Shown in pieces: positions 16,049 through 26,107 of a stretch of DNA of 64,000 nucleotides (position 1 is the first letter of the stretch; each line of letters begins with the position of its first letter). The position numbers and the translations under genes are program-made. The DNA is from Streptomyces fragilis (GTDB lineage: Bacteria > Actinomycetota > Actinomycetes > Streptomycetales > Streptomycetaceae), in the NCBI RefSeq assembly GCF_003112515.1, contig NZ_BEVZ01000009.1, positions 124,001 to 188,000 of the forward strand, written 5' to 3'. The notes under the pieces were generated by a model. The model was not told the DNA's origin. It saw only the letters and a list, made by a program, of their open reading frames with translations, and searched no databases.

Positions 16049-17815
16049 TCAGCCCTGCAGCGGCGCCCGCATCACCACCCGGGCGCCCCGGGCGGCGGTG
16101 CACTCGCGGGTGAGCGAGCCGCCGAGTTCCTCGGTGCGCCGGGCCAGCCGGGCCGGCCACGCGTCGCCGGTCCCGTCACCCGTCCCACCGCCGGTTCCAC
16201 CGCCGACCCGGTCGCCGGCCCGGTCGCCGGTCCCGTCGTCGGTGACGGTGAGCGTGACCTGTCCGTCGGCCGTCCCCAGCACCACGTCGGCGCGGCCGGC
16301 CCCGGCGTGCCGCGCGACGTCGGCCAGCGCCTCGCCGAGCACGGCCAGCACGTGGTCGCCGAGGGCCGCCGGGACGTCGTTGTCGATCAGGCCGTCGGTG
16401 CGGACGCTGGGGGTGAACCCGAGCTCGCGCGCCGCCTCGGCGACGGTCCGCACCACCCGGGAGCGCAGTCCGGCGCCGGTGAGGTCGTCGCGTGAGCGGA
16501 GCCCGAAGATGGTCGACCGGATGATCTTGATGGTCTCGTCCAGGTCGTCGACCGCCTGCGCGACCCGCTCGGAGGCCTGCGGGTGGTCGATGAAGCGGCC
16601 GGCGCTCTGCAGCGTCATGCCGGTGGCGAAGAGCCGCTGGATCGCCAGGTCGTGCAGGTCGCGGGCGATCCGGTCGCGGTCCTGGAGCATCGCGATCTGC
16701 TCGGCCTCGCGGCGCCGGTCGGCGAGCTCCATGGCGACGGCCGCCTGGGCCGCGAAGCCCTGCAGCGGCTCGATCTCCATCGCGCTGAACCCCGTCAGGC
16801 CGGTCTCCCGGACCAGCAGCACGACGCCGCGCACGTCGGCGACGCCGCTGCCGATGGGCAGGGCGACCGCGGGGCCCATGCCGGCCGTGCGGGGCAGCGC
16901 GGTGAGCGCCTTCTCGTCCTTGGAGACGTCGTGCACCACCACCGGGTGCCCGGTGGCGAAGGCCCGGCCGATCAGGCTGTCGTCCTGGGCGAGCACCAGT
17001 CCGCGGTACTCCTCGGCGTCCTCGCCGAAGGCGAGCTCCAGCACCAGGGAGCCGGTGCCCTCCACCGGCACCGCCACCACGGCGATCTGCGCTCCGGTGA
17101 CCTCGTGGGCCCGCTCGGCGATCAGCGCCAGCGCCTCGCCGCGGTCGCTGCCGGACATCAGGCTGCGGGTGATCTCCGCGCCGGCCCGCAGCAGCCGCTG
17201 GCGCAGCAGGGACTCCTCGTACAGGCGGGCGTTCTCGATGGCCACCCCGGCCGCCACGGCCAGGGTGGAGAGCACGGCGACGTCCTCCTCGTCGAAGGTC
17301 TGGCCGTTGCCCTTCTCGGTCAGGTAGAGGTTGCCGAAGACCTTGTCGCGGACCCGGATCGGGACGCCGAGGAAGCTCTCCATCGGCGGGTGGTTCGTCG
17401 GGAACCCGTAGGACTCCGGGTGGTCGGAGAGCCGGTCCAGGCGCAGCGGCTCGGGGTGCCGGACGAGCTGGCCGAGGATGCCGTGTCCGGCCGGGAAGCT
17501 GGAGATCCGGGCGATCCGGTCCTCGTCCACACCGACCATGTAGAACGAGGAGAGTCCCTCGCCGTCGGGGGTGAGGACGCCGAGGGCGCCGTAGCGGGCG
17601 TCGACGAGGACGGTGGCGGACTCCACGACTCCGCGCAGCACCTGCTCCAGGTCGAGCTCCCGGCCCACCGAGAGCACCGCCTCCAGCAGGCTGTGGATCC
17701 GGTCCCTGGTGCCACGGGCGGCCTGCAGACGCCCCTGGAGCTCGTCCAGCAGGTCGTCCAGCCGCAGGTGCGGCAGGCGTACCTCGTGACGGGCCGGGTC
17801 GTCCGTGTCGTTCAC
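16049..17815 (-). CDS. Two-GAF sensor histidine kinase (OsdK/DevS-like)
   Basis: Cytoplasmic sensor kinase of 588 residues with two GAF domains (about 55-205 and 225-375), a HisKA_3 domain (phospho-His near 388 in RIARDLHDLAIQRLF) and a C-terminal HATPase. GAF-A carries NHPPM (His near 142), corresponding to the region of the DevS haem-ligating His149. The ATPase domain is diverged: the N-box reads GEALADVARHAGAG, where Asp replaces the usual Asn, and a Gly/Thr/Asp-rich insert of about 30 residues (GTGDRAGDRVGGGTGGGTGD) interrupts the G1-G2 region. Both suggest reduced or altered ATP handling. The start is GTG 17815. It is followed by the ADH gene and preceded 135 bp upstream by the DevR-like regulator, its likely partner. 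Confidence 0.87.
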   Translation of the reverse strand: MNDTDDPARHEVRLPHLRLDDLLDELQGRLQAARGTRDRIHSLLEAVLSVGRELDLEQVLRGVVESATVLVDARYGALGVLTPDGEGLSSFYMVGVDEDRIARISSFPAGHGILGQLVRHPEPLRLDRLSDHPESYGFPTNHPPMESFLGVPIRVRDKVFGNLYLTEKGNGQTFDEEDVAVLSTLAVAAGVAIENARLYEESLLRQRLLRAGAEITRSLMSGSDRGEALALIAERAHEVTGAQIAVVAVPVEGTGSLVLELAFGEDAEEYRGLVLAQDDSLIGRAFATGHPVVVHDVSKDEKALTALPRTAGMGPAVALPIGSGVADVRGVVLLVRETGLTGFSAMEIEPLQGFAAQAAVAMELADRRREAEQIAMLQDRDRIARDLHDLAIQRLFATGMTLQSAGRFIDHPQASERVAQAVDDLDETIKIIRSTIFGLRSRDDLTGAGLRSRVVRTVAEAARELGFTPSVRTDGLIDNDVPAALGDHVLAVLGEALADVARHAGAGRADVVLGTADGQVTLTVTDDGTGDRAGDRVGGGTGGGTGDGTGDAWPARLARRTEELGGSLTRECTAARGARVVMRAPLQG

Positions 17816-17950
17816 CGGTGTCCTCCCGTAGACCTGCCCTTCACGCGCCGCGACGCATATGCCAACGGTAGCGGCCGGACGGCCGCGCCCGGTACGGGCG
17901 GGGGCGATCCACGGCGGGAGCGTCCGCCCCCGGCAGGGGGGAAGGGTCTC

Positions 17951-18631
17951 TCACCGGTGACCGTCGCGCACCTGGGTGGCGATGACGGCCGCCTGGACGC
18001 GGCGCTCGACCCCGAGCTTGGCCAGCAGGCGGGATATGTGGTTCTTGACCGTCTTCTCCGCGAGGAACAGCCGCTCGCCGATCTGCCGGTTGGTGAGCCC
18101 CTCCCCGATCAGGTCCAGTATCTCCCGCTCGCGCTCGGTGAGGTCCGGGAGACGGACGGCGGCCGGGCGGCGGGTCTCCTCGCCGCGCAGCCGGCGCATC
18201 AGCCGGGCGGTCGCCGACGGGTCGAGCAGCGAGCGCCCGGCGGCCACCGAGCGGACCGCGGCGACCAGGTCGGAGCCCTGGATCTGCTTGAGCACGTAGC
18301 CGGCGGCCCCGGCCATCACCGAGTCCAGCAGCGCCTCGTCGTCGTCGAAGGAGGTGAGCATCAGGCAGGCGAGGTCCGGCATGCGGGAGCGCAGCTCCCG
18401 GCATACGCTCACCCCGTCGCCGTCGGGCAGCCGGACGTCCAGCACGGCCACGTCCGGGCGCAGCGCGGGAGCGCGGACGAGGGCCTGGGCCACCGTGGCG
18501 GCCTCACCGACCACGGTGAGGTCCGGCTCGTCGTTCAGGAGGTCGTGCACCCCGCGCCTGACCACCTCGTGGTCGTCGAGAAGAAAGACCCGGATCGGGC
18601 TCGCGGGGCCGGCCGGCCGGCTGTCCGCCAT
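17951..18631 (-). CDS. NarL/DevR-type response regulator (OsdR-like)
   Basis: Two-component DNA-binding regulator of 226 residues. The receiver domain (about 13-130) has the acidic pocket DD19-20, phospho-acceptor Asp65 in AVLDVRLPDG, Thr/Ser in MLTSFDD and Lys in YVLKQI. The LuxR-type HTH covers about 158-222 (LTEREREILDLIGEGLTNRQIGERLF, KTVKNHISRLLAKLGV), very close to DevR/DosR. ATG 18631 is chosen because AAGGAG lies 7 nt upstream. It pairs with the kinase at 16049-17815, and probably also serves the orphan paralogue at 4299-6026. It diverges from ppdK across 140 bp holding GGGCC palindromes, so autoregulation and control of ppdK are likely. Confidence 0.9.
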   Translation of the reverse strand: MADSRPAGPASPIRVFLLDDHEVVRRGVHDLLNDEPDLTVVGEAATVAQALVRAPALRPDVAVLDVRLPDGDGVSVCRELRSRMPDLACLMLTSFDDDEALLDSVMAGAAGYVLKQIQGSDLVAAVRSVAAGRSLLDPSATARLMRRLRGEETRRPAAVRLPDLTEREREILDLIGEGLTNRQIGERLFLAEKTVKNHISRLLAKLGVERRVQAAVIATQVRDGHR

Positions 18632-18701
18632 CGGTTGCTCCTTGTCGTTCGGCAGGGGTGTCACTCCGACCGATCATGCCTCGGTCCTGGGCCTTCGGGC
18701 C

Positions 18702-18717
18702 AGGGCCGACAGGCCCT
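18702..18717. promoter_or_regulatory. Putative OsdR/DevR box before ppdK
   Basis: AGGGCCGACAGGCCCT has perfect 6-bp arms around 4 nt. A second GGCC-TTCG-GGCC palindrome lies just upstream (18690-18701). Both sit midway between the regulator and ppdK starts. Confidence 0.5.
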
Positions 18718-18771
18718 GACCGGCCCCGCGAGGGGCCCGCGCAGCCCGCACGACCTACTGGGGAGCATGCC

Positions 18772-21543
<2,772 letters not shown>

Positions 21544-21558
21544 CCAGGGCCGGGTGAC

Positions 21559-21574
21559 GGGGCCGAAGGACCCT
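21559..21574. promoter_or_regulatory. Putative OsdR/DevR box before split-barrel gene
   Basis: GGGGCCGAAGGACCCT is an imperfect version of the 16-bp palindrome before ppdK. It starts 95 bp upstream of the ATG at 21654. Confidence 0.45.
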
Positions 21575-21653
21575 GGCGGCACGGTGCGCCGCGCGGTTGC
21601 ATGGAACGTGACCGCCCGCGCGCCCGGCGCCGGCCCGACCACTGGACTCGCTC

Positions 21654-22166
21654 ATGCACCTCGACGACGCCACTGGGCGCACCGTGACGGCGGGCGGTCG
21701 CGCCGAGCCGTCCTCCGACGCCCGGACGGGCGGCCCGGAGGCCCGCCGCGGCATTCCCCTCGACGAGGCCGAGGCGCTGCGGCTGATGTCCACGGTGTCG
21801 CTGGGCCGGCTGGTGTTCACCCGGCAGGCACTGCCCACGGTGCGTGCGGTGAGCCACCTGCTCGACGACGGGGACATCGTCATCCGCACCCCGGACGCCG
21901 CCGCGCTGCTCGCGCACGGCCTCCCGGACGCGCGGCGTGGTGTGGTGGTGGCGTACGAGGCGGGCTCCATCGATCCGCGCACCCACCTCGGCTGGAGCGT
22001 CTCGGTCACCGGCTACGCGCTGCCGGTGGAGGACCGGGCGGACCTGGAGCGCTACCGCTCCCTGCTCCGTCCGCTGGGCCCGCCGCACGCCGACCGTCCG
22101 GTGCGGATCCGTCCCGAGCTGGTCACCGGTGTGCTGCTGGTGCGTGAGGACGGCGGCGCCGACTGA
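21654..22166 (+). CDS. Pyridoxamine 5'-phosphate oxidase-family (FMN split-barrel) protein
   Basis: Protein of 170 residues with the split-barrel flavin or F420-binding fold. After about 35 disordered residues comes a helix then EAEALRLMSTVSLGRLVFTRQALPTVRAV, the typical L-x-x-x-x-x-G-R-L opening of the family. It continues with strands DGDIVIRT, RRGVVVAYEAGSID and GWSVSVTGYALPV, ending VRIRPELVTGVLL. Such proteins are numerous in DevR/OsdR regulons of actinomycetes; substrates are generally unknown. Only a weak ribosome site precedes ATG 21654. The putative OsdR-type box upstream fits membership of the neighbouring dormancy region. Confidence 0.82.
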   Translation: MHLDDATGRTVTAGGRAEPSSDARTGGPEARRGIPLDEAEALRLMSTVSLGRLVFTRQALPTVRAVSHLLDDGDIVIRTPDAAALLAHGLPDARRGVVVAYEAGSIDPRTHLGWSVSVTGYALPVEDRADLERYRSLLRPLGPPHADRPVRIRPELVTGVLLVREDGGAD

Positions 22167-22207
22167 CGGCGGCGAAGGCACGGCCGCCCGGCCCGTCGGG
22201 GCACCGG

Positions 22208-22402
22208 TCACGGGTTGAGGCTGCTCATGATCTCCGTCGTGGCGGACAGCCCGTTGTGGATGGTGGGGGCCATGCTGGTGCCGGCCAGGCAGAAGCCGAG
22301 CAGCACGCAGATCGTGGCGTGCGAGAGCTTGAGCGATCCGCAGCGCAGCAGGATGGTGGCCAGGATCAGCAGCAGGACCACCACAGAGATGGATACGGCC
22401 AT
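22208..22402 (-). CDS. Small membrane protein, 64 residues
   Basis: Unknown function. One clear transmembrane helix (VSISVVVLLLILATILLRCG) is followed by a second hydrophobic stretch (HATICVLLGFCLAGTSMAP). This small protein type is widespread in Streptomyces, conserved around SHA-x-x-x-x-LLGF-x-LA-x-x-x-APTI. ATG 22402 is chosen because GGAGGAG precedes it by 7 nt; the GTG at 22417 would overlap that site. It is transcribed alone, convergent with the split-barrel gene. Confidence 0.7.
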   Translation of the reverse strand: MAVSISVVVLLLILATILLRCGSLKLSHATICVLLGFCLAGTSMAPTIHNGLSATTEIMSSLNP

Positions 22403-22516
22403 CGGATTCTCCTCCACCGCACGCCCGGTTCACGGCTTTCGGCCGCAAGTGTGGCGCAGTGGGCGGAACGTCCGAGTGGTTGACGTGTCCGCCGAACGTG
22501 TGGTGTTCCGGCGGCC

Positions 22517-22554
22517 GGGAGGCGGCGGGACGGGCGCGCGGCCCGCCGCCTCCC
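22517..22554 (-). terminator. Terminator of acyl-CoA dehydrogenase operon
   Basis: Perfect 13-bp arms (GGGAGGCGGCGGG / CCCGCCGCCTCCC) with a 12-nt loop, 9 bp past the stop of the acyl-CoA dehydrogenase gene. Confidence 0.7.
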
Positions 22555-22562
22555 CGGGCGCC

Positions 22563-23681
22563 CTAGGCCAACGGGGCGCGCAGGTCGACCAGTTCGGCCA
22601 GCCGCTCCTTGTGCCGGCCGGCCGTGCCGTAGGCGAGGGAGTCGACCTTGGCCCGCTTGAGGTGGAGGTGGGTCGGGTGCTCCCAGGTCATGCCGATGCC
22701 GCCGTGCAGCTGCACCGCCTCCTCGGTCGCGTGGACGGCGACGCGGCTCGCGAACACCTGGGCGACCGCGACCGCCGTCGGGGCGTCCTCGCTGCCGGTG
22801 GCCAGTGCGTCGGCGGCGGCCCTCGCGACGGCGCGCAGGTTGACGACGTCCAGCCAGATCCTCGCCAGCCGGTGCTTGATCGCCTGGAAGCCGCCGACCT
22901 GCCGGTTGAACTGCTTGCGTTCCTTGAGGTAGCCGACCGTCTCGGTCAGCACCTGCTCCGCGACGCCGAGCTGCTCGGAGGCGAGCAGTCCGGCGCCGGC
23001 CCGCAGGGCGCGCGCGACGGCCTCGGGGGCGCCGCCGGCCACCTTGCGCGCGGCCGCCCCGTCGAGGGTGACGGCGGCCACCGGGCGGGTGAGGTCGAAG
23101 GAGACCCGCGGGTCGACGGTCACCCCGCCGGCCGTCGTGTCCACGGCGTACAGGGCGCCGTCCTCGCCGGGCACCAGCAGCACGTCGGCCACCTGGGCGT
23201 CCGCGACGCCGGTGAACGCGCCGTGCAGCGCCCCGGCCTCCACCCGGGCGGTGGGCACGGCGGCGCCGGGAGCGGTGTGCAGCGGGACGGCGAGGACGCC
23301 GAGGGTCCGGCCGGAGGCGAGGGCGGCGAGCAGCCGGTCGGCCTCCTCCCCGGAGCAGGCCAGCAGCGCCTCGGTGGCGACGACGGCGCTGGTCAGGTAC
23401 GGCACCGGCGCGACGGCACGGCCCAGCTCCTCCAGCACCACCGCGGCCTCGCGGTGACTCGCGCCCTGCCCGCCGCGCTCCTCGGGGACCAGCAGGCCGG
23501 CCAGCCCCATGTCCTCGGCGAGGCTCTTCCACAGCGTCCGGTCGTGCGGCTCGCCGGACTCGGTGCGCGCGATCACGGAGGCGGCGTCGCACCGGTCGGC
23601 GAGCAGGTCGCGGACGGCGGCGCGCAGGTCCTCCTCCTCCTGCGAGTAGAGCAGGTCGGGGGTGGTGGCGGGGGCGCTCAT
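22563..23681 (-). CDS. Acyl-CoA dehydrogenase (short, paired type)
   Basis: FAD-dependent acyl-CoA dehydrogenase-family subunit of 372 residues. It has an N-terminal helical domain (EEEDLRAAVRDLLADRCD), a middle beta-domain (TLGVLAVPLHTAPGA and following) and a C-terminal helical FAD domain (YLKERKQFNRQVGGFQAIKHRLA, then EAVQLHGGIGMTWEHPTHLHLKRA). The catalytic Glu position is uncertain. In actinomycetes such short dehydrogenases often form heterotetramers with a second subunit, here probably the gene just upstream, whose stop overlaps this ATG by 4 bp. The substrate is an acyl-, steroid-side-chain- or aromatic-CoA; the sequence does not decide. Confidence 0.88.
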   Translation of the reverse strand: MSAPATTPDLLYSQEEEDLRAAVRDLLADRCDAASVIARTESGEPHDRTLWKSLAEDMGLAGLLVPEERGGQGASHREAAVVLEELGRAVAPVPYLTSAVVATEALLACSGEEADRLLAALASGRTLGVLAVPLHTAPGAAVPTARVEAGALHGAFTGVADAQVADVLLVPGEDGALYAVDTTAGGVTVDPRVSFDLTRPVAAVTLDGAAARKVAGGAPEAVARALRAGAGLLASEQLGVAEQVLTETVGYLKERKQFNRQVGGFQAIKHRLARIWLDVVNLRAVARAAADALATGSEDAPTAVAVAQVFASRVAVHATEEAVQLHGGIGMTWEHPTHLHLKRAKVDSLAYGTAGRHKERLAELVDLRAPLA

Positions 23682-24859
23682 CGGGCCAGGTCCTTCCAGG
23701 CGACGTCCTTGTCGGTGCGCGGCTCGGCGGGCAGGCCCAGCACGCGCTCGGCGACGATGTTCAGCAGGACCTCGCTGGTCCCGCCCTCGATGCTGTTGCC
23801 CTTGGAGCGCAGGTAGCGGTAGCCGGCGTCGCGGCCGGTGAAGTTGACCTGCTCGGGGCGGACCATCGTCCAGTCCTCGTACAACAGGCCCTCTTCGCCG
23901 AGGAGTTCGACCTCGAGGCCGCTGATCTGCTGGTTGAGGCGGGCGAAGGACAGCTTCATCCCGGCGCCCTCGGGGCCGGGCTGTCCGGCGACCAGCTGCT
24001 GGCGCAGCCGGGCGCCCGTGAGGCGGGCGGCCTCGGCCTCGACCCACAGGTCGAGCAGCCGCTGGTGGAGGTCGTGGGTGCGCAGGTCGGGGCGGTCGCG
24101 CCAGGTGGCGGCGACCTTGCCGATCATGCCGCCCTCGCGCGGGATCGGAGAGCCGCCGATGGCGACGCGCTCGTTGTTCAGGGTGGTCTGCGCGACCCGC
24201 CAGCCGTCGCCGACCTCGCCGAGGCGGTGGGCGTCGGGGATCCGGACATCGCTGAGGAAGACCTCGTTGAACTCGGCCTCGCCGGTGATCTGCCGCAGCG
24301 GGCGGACCTCGACGCCGGGGTCGGTCATGTCGCAGACGAAGTAGGTGATGCCGCGGTGCTTGGGCACGTCCGGGTCGGTGCGGGCGATCAGGATGGCCCA
24401 GCGGGCGAGGTGGGCGCTGGAGGTCCACACCTTCTGCCCGTTGACGACCCACGTGTCGCCGTCCTTCACCGCGCGCGTTCCGAGCGCGGCCAGGTCGGAG
24501 CCGGCGCCGGGCTCGCTGAAGAGCTGGCACCAGACCTCCTCGCCGAGCCACAGCGGGCGCAGGAAGCGCCGCTTCTGCTCCTCGGTGCCGTACTGGAGGA
24601 TGGTCGGCGCGGCCATGCCGAGGCCGATGCCGATGCGGCGCGGGTCGTTGTCCGGCGCGCCGGCGGCGGCCAGTTCGGCCTCCACCACGGACTGCAGGGT
24701 GCGGGGCAGGCCGAGGCCGCCGAGGCCCTCGGGGAAGTGGACCCAGGCCAGGCCGGCGTCGAAGCGGGCCTCCAGGAACGCCTTGCGGTCGGTGGTGGCG
24801 GGCGGGTGCGCGGCCAGGAGTTCCCGGGTGCGGCGGCGCAGGTCGTTCGCGTCGGTCAT
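23678..24859 (-). CDS. Acyl-CoA dehydrogenase (paired partner)
   Basis: Acyl-CoA dehydrogenase of 393 residues. The FAD/substrate middle-domain motif is WCQLFSEPGAGSDLAALGTRA; other matches are WVVNGQKVWTSSAHLARWAILIART and GVEVRPLRQITGEAEFNEVFLSDVRIP, and the C-terminus ends SIEGGTSEVLLNIVAERVLGLP. It overlaps the quinone oxidoreductase upstream and the second dehydrogenase downstream by 4 bp each (ATGA), so the three proteins are translationally coupled and may act as one pathway. The partner lacks some canonical residues, which fits the alpha2beta2 arrangement of actinobacterial FadE pairs (family knowledge). Confidence 0.9.
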   Translation of the reverse strand: MTDANDLRRRTRELLAAHPPATTDRKAFLEARFDAGLAWVHFPEGLGGLGLPRTLQSVVEAELAAAGAPDNDPRRIGIGLGMAAPTILQYGTEEQKRRFLRPLWLGEEVWCQLFSEPGAGSDLAALGTRAVKDGDTWVVNGQKVWTSSAHLARWAILIARTDPDVPKHRGITYFVCDMTDPGVEVRPLRQITGEAEFNEVFLSDVRIPDAHRLGEVGDGWRVAQTTLNNERVAIGGSPIPREGGMIGKVAATWRDRPDLRTHDLHQRLLDLWVEAEAARLTGARLRQQLVAGQPGPEGAGMKLSFARLNQQISGLEVELLGEEGLLYEDWTMVRPEQVNFTGRDAGYRYLRSKGNSIEGGTSEVLLNIVAERVLGLPAEPRTDKDVAWKDLAR

Positions 24860-25833
24860 GCGGCGGCTCCGTTCTCCAGCGAGGGGACCACCACGACACG
24901 GCCGGTGGTGGCGCCTTCCCAGACCCGCTGCACGGCGTCGGCGGCGCCGCTCAGCGGCACCCGCTCGCTCACCAGCGGCCTGACGGCGCCCTTCGCGGCC
25001 AGCTCGGTGAGCTGCTCGTGGCAGTGCTGGACCAGCTTCGGGTTCTTGGTGTTGTACAGGCCCCAGTGCAGGCCGAGGATCGCGTAGTTCTTCACCAGCG
25101 CGTGGTTGAGGGCTGCGCTCGGGATGGTGCCGCTGGCGAAGCCGATCACCACGATGCGGCCCTCGAAGGCGACCACCTTGGTGGACTGCCGGAACGCCTC
25201 GCCGCCGACCGGGTCGTAGATCACGTCGGCGCCGCGGCCGCCGGTCGCCTCCTTGACGGCGGCGATGACGTCCTCGCTCCTGCGGTCGATCACCACGTCG
25301 CACCCGAGCGAGCGGGCGACGGCGGCCTTCTCCGGGCCGCCGACCACACCGATCACGGTGGCTCCGGCGGCCTTGCCGAGCTGGACGGCGGCGCTGCCGA
25401 CCCCGCCCGCGGCGGCGTGCACCAGCAGCGTCTCGCCCGCCCGCAGCGCGGCGCGGCGGTGGAGGGCGAACCAGCTGGTCTGGTAGCCGATGTGCAGGGC
25501 GGCCGCCTCGGCGTCGTCCAGCGCCTCGGGGGCCGGCAGCAGGGCGCGGGAGTCGGCGAGGGCGTACTCGGCGAAGCCGCCGTGCGGCAGGACGGGCGTG
25601 GCCAGGACGCGGCGGCCGTCCTCGGTCTCGCCGCAGATCTCCACCCCGGGGGTGAAGGGCAGCGGGGGCCGCACCTGGTACTCCCCGCGGCACATCAGGC
25701 CGTCGGGGAAGTTGACGTTGGCGGCGCGCACCTTGAGGAGGACCTGGTGCGCGCCGGGCTCGGGCGGCTCGGTCTCCACGGGGCGCATCACCTCACGGGG
25801 TGCGCCGTTCTCGTGCACGTGCCATGCCTGCAT
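24856..25833 (-). CDS. NADPH:quinone oxidoreductase-family protein
   Basis: MDR-superfamily reductase of 325 residues without the zinc ligands. The GroES-like N-terminal domain (VLLKVRAANVNFPDGLMCRGEY, PFTPGVEICGE) is followed by a Rossmann domain with the quinone-reductase motif LLVHAAAGGVGSAAVQLGKAAGATVIGVVG, then RGADVIYDPVGGEAFRQS and GRIVVIGFASGTIPS. It probably reduces an enoyl- or quinone-like substrate in the same catabolic route as the two coupled dehydrogenases. It is first in the operon; an operator-like repeat and a TAGTAT -10 sequence lie 70-90 bp upstream. Confidence 0.88.
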   Translation of the reverse strand: MQAWHVHENGAPREVMRPVETEPPEPGAHQVLLKVRAANVNFPDGLMCRGEYQVRPPLPFTPGVEICGETEDGRRVLATPVLPHGGFAEYALADSRALLPAPEALDDAEAAALHIGYQTSWFALHRRAALRAGETLLVHAAAGGVGSAAVQLGKAAGATVIGVVGGPEKAAVARSLGCDVVIDRRSEDVIAAVKEATGGRGADVIYDPVGGEAFRQSTKVVAFEGRIVVIGFASGTIPSAALNHALVKNYAILGLHWGLYNTKNPKLVQHCHEQLTELAAKGAVRPLVSERVPLSGAADAVQRVWEGATTGRVVVVPSLENGAAA

Positions 25834-25905
25834 GGTGGGCCTCCCACGGCTGCCGGTGTCCTTGCCCGACGTCGGCGTCGCCGGCGTCGCTGTCGTCCCC
25901 GGCGC

Positions 25906-25922
25906 ATACTAAGCGGTCGCTT
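25906..25922 (-). promoter_or_regulatory. Promoter with overlapping TetR-like operator
   Basis: On the minus strand TAGTAT (25906-25911) fits a -10 element, and the inverted repeat AAGCG-GT-CGCTT (25911-25922) abuts it upstream. AAGCG/CGCTT arms are common in TetR-type operators of fatty-acid and acyl-CoA dehydrogenase operons. No regulator gene is adjacent. Confidence 0.45.
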
Positions 25923-26107
25923 GCCGCCAGGGAACCCTGTGACGCGGCAAACCGCCCCGGCGGGCCGCAGCCGGCCACCCGCGGGTGCCGCCGCCTGTCC
26001 TCCCCGGCGTCCTTCCGGCGAACCGCCCCGGCGGGCCGCCACGGCCGGCGCCCCTGCGCGCGTGTCAGCGCCGGGATGAGCCCGCCCGCGCTGGGAACCT
26101 GGACGGC

